A stretch of DNA of 64,000 nt from Aquatica leii (taxonomy: Eukaryota > Arthropoda > Insecta > Coleoptera > Lampyridae): assembly GCA_035610365.1 (NCBI GenBank), contig CM069434.1, positions 104,644,806-104,708,805 on the forward strand, written 5' to 3'. Below are positions 21,234 to 32,215 of this stretch, piece after piece. The translations under genes were made by a program, and so were the position numbers. How positions within the stretch are numbered: position 1 is the stretch's first letter; each line of letters opens with the position of its first letter. A model generated the notes under the pieces. That model did no database searches, was not told where the DNA came from, and was given only the letters and a program-made list of their open reading frames with translations.

Positions 21234-21717
21234 GGTACAATAAACACACGTGTTTTTGCTGTGACACTACTGGTTTGTAAGCGGTAGTGCAGTTTGCAGT
21301 CCTGATAGCGAGACGCGACAGTGACGCAATAGCGGCAATGGTGCCGCGTAACGAATGTATTCCAACTATAGATATCAGTCCTGCAGTCGGCGGTCTGCAG
21401 TTGCAGTCTGAAATATGCGGTTTGCTGTCTGCAGTCTGCAGTCGTGTTCGGAATTGCATCTTTAGGAGGACATTCTTCTGTGTTTCGTTCGCTGTTTGAT
21501 ATATTGTCTATTTGAAACAAATAAAATAAACATTTTTAATTTCAAATCTAAAGAGAGATTAGCAAACTTTATAGACACTATCAGATTATCTATCTTCAAA
21601 AATGATGTTAATGTTACGGATAACTCAAAATCAACAAAAAATCGAGTTATGTCGTTTTGACTTCTTGCCACAGATTTATTTTAATGTTTCTAATAATTGT
21701 TTTATTATTGTTTTCAG

Positions 21718-22869
21718 TTCAGCGCATATGTATCTGAAATTACGGAACCACATCTCAGAGGAGTATTGATAACGTCTGGATCAATTTTCGCAATTTTGGG
21801 AATATTTATACAATTTATGTTGGGTACATTTTACAACTGGAGAACGTGCGCTATAATAAGTTGCGTATTTCCCAGTATAACTTTTATATTGTTTTGTTTT
21901 GTGCCCGAAAGTCCATATTGGTTACTGTTAAATAATAAAGTAGAACAAGCGAAACAAGCTTTTGCGTGGCTCAGAGGTTGGTCAACCGTGGAAGAGATAG
22001 AATTGGAAATACAAGATATCATTAAACAACACACCAAAGAAAGTGTAACGCGATCACAAAAAATATTTTCTGTAGAGAAGGTTAAACCATTTTTAAGAAA
22101 AAGTTTTTTGTGGCCTTTTGGTATTATAGCGTTTGCGTTTGTTTTATCGCAGTTTAGTGGCGTACCAACTTTACAAACTTATGCTATAAGTATTTTTGCA
22201 ACTTTGAATGTGCCTATAAATACGTATTACGCTACTTCGTTTTTAGCAGCAACGGAAGTGGTTGGAGCTTTAGTAGGTGGGGTGTTAATACATTTAATTG
22301 GTAAGCGTAAGTTACTTTTCGTATCACTAACAGGAGGATGCATTTGTAATGTATTAATAGCAACATATGCGCATGTAAATAATGTTAAGTACATATTATT
22401 AGTTGACGAAAACGATTCTCTTAATGGATTAGAAACTTTGAATTGGATACCATTAGCATTATTAATTTCGTTAAGTTTTATTGTGTATTGCGGAGTGTTT
22501 TTTTTACCTTGGGTCATAATCGGAGAATTGTACTCTTATGAAACGAGGTCTGTTGGATGTGGCATTTCTAGTGCTGTTTCGTATTTAATAAATTTTGTAT
22601 CAAATAAACTATATTTAAAAATGGCGTCTACTATCACCATATTTGGCGTGTACTTATTTTACGGTAGTGTTTGCCTACTTGGAATTATAATAATGTATTT
22701 TTTGCTTCCCGAAACAGAGGGAAAAACTTTAGAAGAAATTACTAGCCATTTTGAAGGACTTTCCAAATTAGGTAATAATGTTAAACGAAAACGACAAGCA
22801 TCAAATTATGCACATGTTAATATGTCTTTTAAAGATGATGAAGTCGAAATAGTAAGTAGTAAATTATAA
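21718..22869 (+). CDS. Facilitated trehalose/sugar transporter (Tret1-like, MFS), exon 3 of 3
   Basis: This exon follows a TTTTCAG acceptor and continues exactly in phase 0 from exon 2, so VEAP-FSAYVSEITEPHLRG matches the family pattern. With exons 1-2 it makes a 516-residue protein, normal for Tret1-like carriers (about 12 membrane helices). Motifs: PESPYW at residues 196-201 before the central cytosolic loop, and PETEGK at 464-469 before the hydrophilic C-tail, both sugar-porter signatures. The frame is open throughout with no damage, so the gene is probably functional despite the 19.8-kb intron ahead of it. Its paralogue on the minus strand at 47820-49277 has the same exon boundary here. 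Sugar specificity (trehalose versus hexose) cannot be read from sequence. Confidence 0.88.
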   Translation, partial: FSAYVSEITEPHLRGVLITSGSIFAILGIFIQFMLGTFYNWRTCAIISCVFPSITFILFCFVPESPYWLLLNNKVEQAKQAFAWLRGWSTVEEIELEIQDIIKQHTKESVTRSQKIFSVEKVKPFLRKSFLWPFGIIAFAFVLSQFSGVPTLQTYAISIFATLNVPINTYYATSFLAATEVVGALVGGVLIHLIGKRKLLFVSLTGGCICNVLIATYAHVNNVKYILLVDENDSLNGLETLNWIPLALLISLSFIVYCGVFFLPWVIIGELYSYETRSVGCGISSAVSYLINFVSNKLYLKMASTITIFGVYLFYGSVCLLGIIIMYFLLPETEGKTLEEITSHFEGLSKLGNNVKRKRQASNYAHVNMSFKDDEVEIVSSKL

Positions 22870-22926
22870 CGTATAAAAATTGTTAGGTAGTTAGTCAAAA
22901 TATGTATTCAGTGTAGGTTGTTTCAA

Positions 22927-22932
22927 AATAAA
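22927..22932 (+). terminator. Likely polyadenylation signal of transporter gene 1
   Basis: AATAAA lies 57 bases past the stop codon of gene 1 and is followed by T-rich sequence. It is the first canonical hexamer downstream. Position and motif only; no cDNA evidence. Confidence 0.5.
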
Positions 22933-24610
22933 TCGTACATTTTTTTATATTTTTAATGTCGACATTGTTTTTTTTACAATTTTTTTTTAATTTAAATTAA
23001 AGTGTGATGTCTTAGTTTTATTCAGTTGTGCTAATTTTTAGTTTTATTAATATGAGTATTTTCTATGTGTCAACGTTTATTTAAGAAGAAAGTATTGTTT
23101 GTATTATTTTTCTAATTTTTAATTAAATTTTAAATAAATACTAAGCTACGGTGATTATAAAAATTATATTTTTTTTGTCACATGTTACTGCAAAGTTTGT
23201 TCACATAGGTTTGCTTACTATGCATTGGTTTCAAATATGCCAAACGGAGGAGTACATTCAAAGCTTCCGGTTTTGGATATTCTGACTCTGCTCTACACTT
23301 AATTCAGTTTGGCAAATGTTCATTTAGTTTGATTTATGAAACTTAAATGTACTTTTATCTAGCAAACTGCAACTACAAGAACTAATAAAAAGTCAATTTG
23401 ATATTATTTCCAAGTGTGGGTTAGGTTATCACAATTCTACCACCTTCGTTTATAGATCGGTTTTGTAATTTGTTCAATTTTGTTGGCGTTTTGATATTTC
23501 TTATGTAATAATAATTCTGTTATACATTTGAGTGGCCACTTTAATGATTAAGAGTCACCCATATAATTCTTTTTGACTCATGTTAAAGTTTAGTTAGTCG
23601 TAATTTGTAACTTAAAGTTGTGGATAAAATTTTGTATTGATTTATTTCAAAATTTATTAACCTGTTGAATCGTCCGTCTTTGGTGTTTATTTGGCATTCT
23701 TCTTTGTTCGATCAAAATTCCAGTGGGTAATTTATGTTTCCCTTCTGAGATATAATTGTAATTAAATATATTTTAGAAGTTTGTTTATTTTAAGTTTATT
23801 TAAAAATTCTTTGTTTTAAGTGCATTTTCGGTGCAGTCGTGCTTTTTTTGTGTTAGTTCGATTAAATGACGTGGAATTAAAGTCGTTCTTTTAATTTATT
23901 AGACAGTTTTATGATCCAAGTCTAAACAACTAATCTTAATGACAGTATGAAATATAATATTTTGTCAATTTGACAGTTTACACAGTAGCAAGGGCCGGTG
24001 TCCAACAATACTTTTGTGACGTAATTAAATCTGTTTGCATCCTCTTTGCACTTTTTGGGAGTATGGTATTCTTTCATGGAGTTTCGAACACAGCTATTGT
24101 GGAAATGGAAGTCGAATTAGCTTATATATAAGTGATTTTGGTGGCGTTTAAGTGTCTTAAAGGCTTTGGTTTTTAAGAAAAATGAGTGTTACGAATCATT
24201 TCATTGATTATATAATTAATAAATGATTGTTGTCCGTATTTGTTAAAACTAGGTGACTAAATTTTGTTGTGTTAAAAAAATTTGTTTGACGTTAATTAAT
24301 TTTTTTCATTTTGTATTGACTTGATATTTATTTAATGCGCATACAGCCGTGCTTTAGTTAATTAAGATTTTATGATGTTCTTTTTATGATTTTACTTTAG
24401 TTTCATTTCTTTAAAAATTCTGTTTGTTTTGATACGATTTTTCTATTTACTTTAATTTTTTTTACCTTTCATGTTTACTTAATTTTTTTTTATTATGATG
24501 CGTTAATTTAAATAGTTTTTTTTGTTCTATTTTCTCGTTTTGAGTATTTTTTTTGTTCAAATAAATGTTAAATTATTGTAAACAAGCTTCTAATTCCGTC
24601 GGCCGTCGCG

Positions 24611-24847
24611 TTATGTAAAATTTAAGTTCATTTCAGATTTTAGTGAGATACACTCTATTAAGGTAAGTCCATTTAGAGTGTATCCTTCAGGAGCGGGCTT
24701 GTGGTTGGCAAGGGCCCAAAGTCCATTGAGCTTTACTCCTTCGTGGCGCTTTTTGATTTGACTTTTTGATTTTGTTTTCGTTCGAGTTTTCCAAGCAATC
24801 ACGGAATTTTGAATATAACCCATCCCGTCTTCATTAAGCACCGGCAT
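24611..24847 (-). other. Unrecognised 78-codon ORF
   Basis: Reads MPVLNEDGMGYIQNSVIAWK and later GLWALANHKPAPEGYTLNGL. Locally GC-richer than its surroundings, and the composition looks protein-like. No family recognised and no intact neighbours. It may be a fragment of a mobile element or chance. Confidence 0.25.
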
Positions 24848-25053
24848 AACGCCGTTTATGTTACTTTATTTCAGGTAAGTGTCATTGTTTCATCCTTTGC
24901 ACGTAACAAGTTTTTTAATTAATACACATAAACTTTACTTATAGACAAAATCAAGCGAGATAGAGTTTGCTAAAAAGTGTACACCTACATCCTCTTTTTT
25001 AAGTAAACCCTATAAGTCTGCCTCCAATTAATATAATTCCTCTATGAATTCTA

Positions 25054-25153
25054 GTACATCCTAATAAATCTCGGTACATTCTAATAAATCCCAGTACATC
25101 CTAATAAATCTAAGTATATCTTAGTCAGTGTTGGTACAGCTTAAGAATTATTT
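25054..25153. repeat. 20-bp tandem repeat (minisatellite), about 5 units
   Basis: Units start with GTACATCCTAATAAATC and repeat every 20 bases. The first three are nearly identical; the last two (GTATATCTTAG.. and GTACAGCTTAAG..) are strongly diverged. Confidence 0.7.
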
Positions 25154-26200
25154 AGCAAATCTTTCTACATTTTAAAGATTCCTTGTAAATTCTTATACAT
25201 ACATCTTTTATTTATGTTTAATATGTATCACCTTTTCTAATGTTTATATTTTAAGTAAAAAGTAAATAATAAATTTGTAGGCATTTAAAAATTTTTATTC
25301 AATTTTTTTTACAAAAAAAAGTAGAATATAGAACATATGTTAGCCAATAAAAATAGAATCAAGTACATATTCAAAAATAAAAGTTTAACAAAAGAATTCT
25401 TATTCAAGAGACGAGCGAGGATACAAAGTAAAGCTTATAGATCCATAAAAAATGTATTGTTTTTCGGCTACGGCAATATCATCCTTTTTCTGTGAAAAAA
25501 AGCTTCATACACCTTTCTTTTTTGTTTTTTGAATTTGATTTTGCAAGTTTTGCCAAATGTTTTGATACTTTCCTCAATAGTTCCTATCTACCAAATTTTT
25601 TGATAGTATATGGCATAAAAATTGTTGACTTTCAAGCGAAATTCTAAAGTTTTTTTAGTTGGTACTGTATTATTCTCCATTTTTTTGAAAACTGTTTGTG
25701 TTCGTGTGATCATATCTAAGAACGGCATCATCTTCAGAAGATGTTGCGAATGATGTAGACAACTTTCTTACATATTCCTTTTTTTTTATTTTGAGAGTCG
25801 ATTTTTTACGTTAGCATTTTGACTTTGATTTGAAGAAAATTGATTGTGTCGACCTTTTATTTGATTTCAATTGCCTTGAGAATGGTTTATGATACAACGT
25901 CGCAAACGGTCTGCGCTGACTATATTTTTTGTCTCTTTAATTAGCCAACATGAAGATATTTTTTTTATAACACTTGATTTATTTTTAAAAGATACTTACA
26001 CAAAAGACCTAAAGTGGTTTTTAGTATCCGATTCGCTTTGAATAAGTTTACCACGAAAAACCTTTTATAATTACTTCGTTTCCAATTTATGTTGAAGAAA
26101 TGTCACAGAAATCTAAAACTAAGCTACTTTCTGAATTATCTAGAACATTTTTTATTTTATTAGCAGGAGAGTAAAACGTTTTGAACACATGTATGATAAG

Positions 26201-27460
26201 TAATAAGCGGATAGTCAGGCAAATGATTAGAGCCTGCCTATTTAACCTTTTTGTGTAACTTTTTGTCTTTTTTGCCTTTTTAAAGAGTATTATTTTATAT
26301 TGCCTTTTTACATATAAATTTTGAAAAGTTTGTGTAAATAGTGTTTTAACAGGTAGATGACAATAACGCATTACACTATTTTACTTAAATTACGTACAAG
26401 AATGTTATTAACATTTTTTGCTCAAAAGGTCTTACCACGAACCTATAAATAACAACAGGGATTTTCATGTTTTGTTAAACAATGGTTTCCAGAAAGCATT
26501 AAATACAAAAGCCGCTTATAGAGAAAAACTTTTGTAAGAATTTATACTTGGATTATGTACAATAACAGGCCTAACAGAACACTATTTACAAAACTGGAAG
26601 GATTTCGAAATGAATCATATTTTATAGGTCTATTCAGTACCTAAGTAAAGCAAACAAATATAGATAATTTTAATTCTGTCCGGTGGGATTTTTTTAATGA
26701 CTGAAACACATGACTAAAATATTCTTTGTTTGTTATAAATACCTGTGATATTGTCACACTGTGATAGTCTATTGCTGTTGTGCTGTGAGTAAGTTTTAAA
26801 AATGCCACCTAATAAACAATCCAAATTTAAAAATTATTACAAGTGGAGAATTGCTATATCTTAAAAAACTTCTAATGACGAAACTGTTAAGAGAAAACTA
26901 GTTTTCATAAAAACACACTTTTCCGTCATTCCTGACGAATTAAAGAAGCTAGAAAAAAGCGAAACCGCAATGACCGAATCTTTTGCGACATTCGAAAGAA
27001 TAAGAGCAATTATAAAAGCATGTCCACGGAATATAGGAAGGAAAAGTAATCAAAAATTGGATTCCGTCACATCAAAAAACCCTTCCTTTGACCTCTTTAA
27101 ACAACTGACTGAAATTCAAAAAGCGGAAGTTATGAAGCATCAACAGAAAATATCTTTAAGAATAACTGAAACATCGGCATTAAAATTTGCTCCACTAACA
27201 TCTTGTAACGTCGAAAGAACTTTTTCCTTCCATAAAAATATTTTAAATGATAAAAGTCAACAGTTTTTTGGCCAAAGTATTGAAGAATATTTGATTTGTG
27301 CTTGGGAAAACAATAGCACTTCATAAACATTGTAAAACAAAAAAATAAACTGTAAATTTTAATAGATATTTGTGCTTTTTTATTGCCTTTTTGGCAGGTT
27401 TAATATGCCTTTTATGTCCCCTTTTTTGCTATTTTTTCCTGCCTTACTATCCGCTCTTTA
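26201..27460 (+). mobile_element. hAT-type DNA transposon, internally deleted
   Basis: Terminal inverted repeats share AGCGGATAGT-C/A-AGGCA (26206-26221 and reverse complement of 27440-27455). Extending outward to TAATA/TAAAG gives flanks ATGATAAG and ATAATGAG, a degraded 8-bp duplication (6 of 8). Subterminal TTGCCTTTTT boxes occur at both ends. Inside is a hAT transposase remnant. Total about 1.26 kb, far below an autonomous hAT. Confidence 0.7.
26802..27326 (+). pseudogene. hAT transposase remnant (start plus C-terminal dimerisation domain)
   Basis: ATG at 26802 begins MPPNKQSKFKNYYKWRIAIS, followed by a stop. After that the frame opening at 26970 ends with LKFAPLTSCNVERTFSFHKN and EEYLICAWEN, the hAT C-terminal dimerisation motif (APLTS..VERSFS...IL..). 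The catalytic core and BED finger are absent, so a large internal deletion took place before or after insertion. Confidence 0.7.
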
Positions 27461-27562
27461 ATAATGAGTAATGAGAGGTACTAGTTCGTCTTCTTTTTTA
27501 CTTTTTGTTAAATCTCTTATCTTTTTGTATACATTTTCAATTATGGTATTTTCTATTGTATA

Positions 27563-27748
27563 TGTTGTACGCAATTGACGAATTCGGACAATGACCGAAA
27601 TTTATACCCAGAACGCGTTGTGGACTATGTAACATGTTCAGATCGCATTGTGGGTATATTTATTAGCATAGTTTCGGCCACTGAGCGAAACGTTCTACTC
27701 ACAACGCGTTTTGGGTAAATTAACAAAATCCACTACCCGATTTAACGA
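27563..27748 (+). repeat. Left 186-bp terminal inverted repeat of the Ginger element
   Basis: Inverted match to 30341-30526 over the whole length. Both contain ACGAATTCGGACAAT near the tip and TTAACAAAATCCACTAC near the inner end. Confidence 0.88.
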
Positions 27749-27915
27749 AACTCGCATTATATTTTGTACTGCAAGAACAAATAAAAATAAAATCGTCTTA
27801 TTTGAACTTGTTTATTTGGTAAAAGATATTCTATAATGTGGTAACTAAATATGTATTGCGTATTTATATCGATCTCACTGAAAAAATATGATTACGATGC
27901 TATTATAATTATGAC

Positions 27916-30328
27916 TCATTTATTTTTACAGGTTAATGAGCCATGGCATTTGGAATTGCATTTAACATTTCGCTGTTTACAGGAACACTTATTGTCAGTA
28001 CAAAATCTCTTGCAGTTGCACCTCAGAAAACCTTGTCCTGAGCCCTTTGTTGACATATTTGCTGCAGTCCGCAGAGAAATGCTCTTATTACTCTGAAATG
28101 ATTGAGAAATAAACTGTGAATCAGCTTGTAAGAGCTCATTTCTTGAAAATAATCGCTGTAGTGGCCCATTTTCGGTGTTCAGCGTGTATAACCCGTCATT
28201 ATTAACATCGGTAACAACGGCCAATACATTTCTTGGAGTAAGGCGGCCTCTGTCAACATCTGGAATTTTTACCAAAATATTAGTGCCTTCTGGCAATGGA
28301 GAAAAACGTTGATTCGACTCTTGTAACATCTTAGCGGCTTGAATTTTCATTTTTTTATGTGATTCTTCTCGCTCATTTAGAATTCTTTTATTTCTTTCAA
28401 GCATTTCAGCTTTTAAATTGTCATTGGCCCTCATATTACCGTTGTTTACTAAAGGTTCACTTTCATTACCATCTTGATCATTTACATTTTCTGTACTTTG
28501 CGACGTTTCCTCTAAGTTTACTCCACCCTCTACGTTACCGTCTTGATTATCTCGATTTTCTATACTTTTCATGACTTCTTCCAAGTCTTCTTCGGTTTGT
28601 AAGTTATTTACAATATTATTTGGTAAATCTGCGTCGCCTAAACCGTTTATCTGCCTAGTACCAAACATAGCTTCATAGGGGCTTCTTCCGATTCCTCTAT
28701 GAAATGATCTATTTTTTCTTGATTGTATAAATCTTAACCCCTCCGACCACTTCATGTTATTTTCTTCAACCCACGTAATTAACGTGTCACGGACGTCCTG
28801 GTTAGCTCTTTCAACAGAGCCTTGGCTCTGTGAATGCCTTGGTCGACCGTGAACAATTTTAAGACTCGGCCAAAGAGTAGCAAGTTCCGTAATAACTGAG
28901 TTGGCAAACTCGTGACCATTATCGCTCTGTAGTATAAATGGCGAACCTACCAAACAGAAGATGTCGACTAAATTGTAGGCGACTTCTTCTGCGGTTTTTG
29001 TTTTAAGCGGTCGCAAAAATAAGAATTTTGTTAAGTGGTCTTGATAATTTAATATAAATTTGTAGGGACCATCCGGCTCTGTTTGCATGTCGATCAGGTC
29101 GACCTAAAATTATATAAGTTTACTAATGTTGACTAGGTAGTAGGTACCTACCTATAATAATGTTTATCTAATTCCGTTAATACAAGTGACAGTTTACGTC
29201 GTTTTTTGACATTAGGTAACGTGATATTTTTCAAAACTGTCATATCACAGTTAATGTAAAGTACAATATAGTTTGACTCATCAATAAACAGGTCGCGACA
29301 ATATGGCCGCCGTTTAAATAAGTCACAAGTAAGTACGCGCGAATATAACATCCAATTAAATTCGCAAAGATAATGTTTTGTCCTCTAACAAACACATTAG
29401 TTAACATAGGATACAAAATACATGTACATGTTAGCCAACTTAATATCTGTCTGTTTTGCATGTTATATATTTAAGATAGTTAGTGACTTTGAGTACTAAT
29501 GTTACTGTACCTGAAACGGCAGCCATATTGTCAAGACCTGTTTATTCATGATTTAAACTATAATAATATTACACAACTCTCAGTTTGAAACAAATTATGA
29601 TTGTTTGATTAGTCTTTTCATAACTGGTTACGTAAATATGTCATGGTTACGATTATTAAAAGCTGTCAGAAATAAAATTATGTATGTATCACGGGAATTA
29701 ATGGGTCTCAATTACATCATAATTCCCTTGATACATAAATAACTATTACGTTTAAATTTACCTGGCATCTAGAGTTCATATACTTGGAAATTATGGGCTT
29801 TACAACCAAACCTTTTTTTGGAATTTTTTTCTTTAACTGACATGCTTCACAGTTTCGAAGATATAAATTTATTACTTCTCGGGTAATGTTTACGTATTTT
29901 TTCTTCAATTCATGTTCCATACCTAACAGAAGTATAATTTTTATTTTAAATTCGGTTAGCGACAATAAGTAAAAAGTTATACCTTTTTCTCTTTTATGAC
30001 CAGTATTTATGTGAGCTGCATGAATAATATCGAATAACTGATCAAGGTAAACATAAAATCTAATATCATCATTATCAGTGTATCTTTTGGCTATTAATTT
30101 TTCATCTTGTCCAATATTCAGCAAATCGTATCTCTTTAATCTTCGGTATTGTTTAGATGAAAGTGATTCCCCCGAATTTCGTAATCTTTGTGTTTCCTTA
30201 ACCTCACTTAACAGTAATTTATAGTCAGCTTCCAAAAGAAGTGTAGATCTATTATTCGATTCTACATAAAGTTTTTTTAAACTAGCTTCGAATTGTTCTT
30301 TCATATTTACACTAACTTCCACCCTCAA
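27916..30328 (-). CDS. Ginger transposase (retroviral-integrase-like, KRBA2-like), 3 exons, apparently intact
   Basis: Exons 30328-29983, 29922-29762 and 29103-27916; introns of 60 and 658 bp, all GT-AG. Joints are in phase, for example GHKREKG-MEHELKKKY and NSRCQ-VDLIDM. This gives 564 residues with no stop. Domains: helical N-terminus; H2C2 zinc-binding domain spanning the first two exons (HAAHINTGH, then CEACQ); integrase core with D171 (VDLID), D230 (LQSDNGHE) and E267 (SQGSVER), a D-D-E triad with 36 residues between the last two; a charged Asn/Glu-rich linker; and a Cys-rich tail (CNCKRFCTDNKCSC) to the stop. Its vertebrate relative KRBA2 is a domesticated copy. A shorter start at MKEQF (30304) is possible. 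It would cut and paste the element using the 186-bp ends. Confidence 0.85.
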
Positions 30329-30340
30329 AAACGACCTTCG

Positions 30341-30526
30341 TCGTTAAATCGAGTAGTGGATTTTGTTAACTTGCACAAAACGCGTTGTGAGTGGTACGCT
30401 TCGGTCAGTGGCCGAAACATTGTGAATAAATATACCCACAATGCGATCTGAGCATATTATAAGGTCCACAACGCGTTCTGGGTATAAATTTCGGTTATTG
30501 TCCGAATTCGTCAATTGCGTACAACA
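30341..30526 (-). repeat. Right 186-bp terminal inverted repeat of the Ginger element
   Basis: Inverted partner of 27563-27748; the outer end reads GCGTACAACA before the TATA duplication. The transposase ATG at 30328 sits just inside it, so the promoter probably lies within the repeat. Confidence 0.88.
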
Positions 30527-30530
30527 TATA

Positions 30531-31330
30531 TACTGAAATAAAATTCCTACTGTTATTATTCACATTGATTTCCATGTTTTGTAAATCCGTTATTCTATTA
30601 AGGTATTTGACACTGCATTTTCTATGCAAATATTAGTGAAGTCATTTATATCAAAATTCAACGGTGTGTCATTTTTTTGTATTTTTGTAGTTATTGTCTT
30701 TTCTCGTAGGAAAATTATAACATCTTTGAGATCATTTAAAATATTTTTCAACGTTTTAATTCTGTCTACTTGACGTATGATATCTTTTATGCTATAACTG
30801 ACCACTGTCAAAAATGTCAAAGTGATTGATCTTGTTACTCAAAAAACCTCGCAGGTTTGACAAGAAAATAGCGACGGAATAAACATGGCATGCCTTAAAT
30901 TTGTGTTTTCTAGGAAATTACCAATTATGTTGATCAATGCGTGAGCATTCAGCTCTAAGGAAACATAACAATTAGTTGTTATAAAATTTTCTCCAGCTTT
31001 AGAACTGGGATGATTTTAAAGCCACTCTTGCCAAATTCGCAAATAAACACAGCATACCAGATGTTATATATGCGAGTTTTGATATGAAAAGTTATGTTCA
31101 TATAACCAAATTTACTATGGAAATCAAAAGTAATGGTTCTCTCTGATGTTTTCACGTTATTGTGATACATAAGCCCGACGGCCTTCTGAGCCATTCTGTT
31201 TATCGCCAACCCACCCATACGGACAGATACCTTCATGCTTTGTCTCATTATCATCCTGCACAGAAACGTTCTGTTATTGAATCTTTGGTTCATCGTTCCA
31301 ACCTGAGAATCTAGACTTGGAACTTTGACA
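30531..31330. other. Unassigned stretch between Ginger and the Penelope-like fragment
   Basis: AT-rich. A 104-codon minus ORF at 30979-31293 (starts MNQRFNNRTFLCRMIMRQSM) matches nothing I recognise and may be chance. Confidence 0.3.
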
Positions 31331-32215
31331 TCTTACTAGAACCCTAGTAAACAATGGTTATATGAAGCGAAATATTCATAGAGTTATTATTCGTCGTCTA
31401 CATTCACGTACTCGATTACCTAAGAAGATTTCTACTTCAGAATTTAATCCTAAATTGGCCTTTTTACTCTACATTTACAAGGTTACAGATCAAATAAGGA
31501 AACTTTTCCGTAAGAATGATATTAAACCCATAATCAAGTCGACAGGCAAAATCTCTGAAATTCTTCCTTCACCCAAAGACAAATTTCCTACACTCTCATC
31601 TTAAGGTGTATATCAAATTCCTTGTTCATGTGGTTTAGTCTACAGTGCTAAAACCGGTCGTTCCGTCATTATTCGCATTTCAGAAAAGTATCGTTGCATA
31701 AAGAAAAGGTATATTTCTAAGTCTGCGGTTGCTGAACATCATTTTACTACAGGTCACAAGATAGATTTTAATAACGTTTCGGTGATTGCCAAATCTCCAT
31801 TCTTTTTCAACAGGAAATTCCGAGAGAGCATAGAAATCATCAAACACCCCAATAACTTTAATCGCGATCATGGTTTTGAGCTATCTGCTTTTTGGTTCCC
31901 GGTCATTAGTCCTTATCAAAAACACGCCCCTTTTCAACTGTAACCTAATCAGAGTCCAGCTTAACCATCCGCTAAAATCCTTCTTTTTTATTTACGGATA
32001 CTATTTCTTCTTAAATCACTTCTATGGAGTTTAGAATCTGGCTTGCTTCACATGTTGATTACCTAACTTTTGAAAAATTCTTAGTTACATTTCGGTTGAT
32101 TGTGTGAGTTTTTCGATTTATCTCGCGCCCTGATGAAGCTCCTTACGAAAGTGGGCGAAACGTTGGCAACTTCGGTTACAACAATGACACGGTTCAAACC
32201 CGGAAAACATTCTTA
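31330..32215 (+). mobile_element. Penelope-like element, 5'-truncated, GIY-YIG endonuclease part
   Basis: Plus-strand reading ends an RT-type region (FLLYIYKVTDQIRKLFRKND, IKPIIK) and enters a GIY-YIG domain after one stop at 31602: GVYQIPCSCGLVYSAKTGRS, then KSAVAEHHFTTGHKIDF and ESIEIIKHPNNFNRDHGF. This CSCG..Y.GKTGR/AEH...GH/E..EI.K pattern is the Penelope-like endonuclease. Coding ends at about 31941. The 3' tail to about 32215 includes a hammerhead-core-like CTGATGA...GAAAC (32130-32161). Most of the RT is missing. Non-functional. Confidence 0.8.

Larger units (their letters stand above)
19244..21461. mobile_element. PIF/Harbinger DNA transposon with two antisense genes
   Basis: Termini are inverted copies of AGRTGCAATTCCGAACACG and beyond (23 bp with one mismatch, then a looser match). 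TTA flanks both ends (19241-19243 and 21462-21464), the TWA duplication expected of PIF/Harbinger. Subterminal zones at 19266-19320 and 21270-21440 carry many CTGCAGTC/CTGCAAAC-type repeats. It encodes a DDE transposase (+) and a MADF-BESS DNA-binding protein (-), the usual two proteins of this superfamily. It lies 256 bp upstream of transporter exon 3. Confidence 0.9.
1880..21717 (+). other. Giant TE-filled intron of transporter gene 1 (19,838 bp)
   Basis: Bounded by GTAAGT after exon 2 and TTTTCAG before exon 3. The equivalent intron of the paralogue (49020-49074) is 55 bp, so nearly all this length is inserted DNA. Separate entries describe the contents: gypsy, Jockey-like LINE, 5'-truncated LINE, long LINE, unclassified transposase, MITE and Harbinger. 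Between them, 1880-2403, 6940-7440, 8280-8700, 8783-9240, 9700-10100 and 15660-16360 show only AT-rich sequence that I cannot assign. Confidence 0.8.
22933..26192. other. 3' flank of transporter gene 1, mostly unassigned
   Basis: AT-rich sequence with no recognisable gene. It contains a TATATAAG box near 24124, a short 20-bp tandem repeat (separate entry) and an unrecognised minus ORF at 24611-24847. Nothing else stands out. Confidence 0.4.
27563..30526 (-). mobile_element. Ginger-type cut-and-paste transposon, structurally complete
   Basis: A 2,964-bp element with 186-bp terminal inverted repeats (27563-27748 and 30341-30526) beginning TGTTGTACGCAATTGACG, and a 4-bp duplication TATA (27559-27562 and 30527-30530). 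TGT...ACA ends, 4-bp duplication and an integrase-like transposase are the known marks of Ginger elements. The two inverted repeats differ at only a modest number of sites. It holds a single spliced minus-strand gene with no visible damage. Confidence 0.88.
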
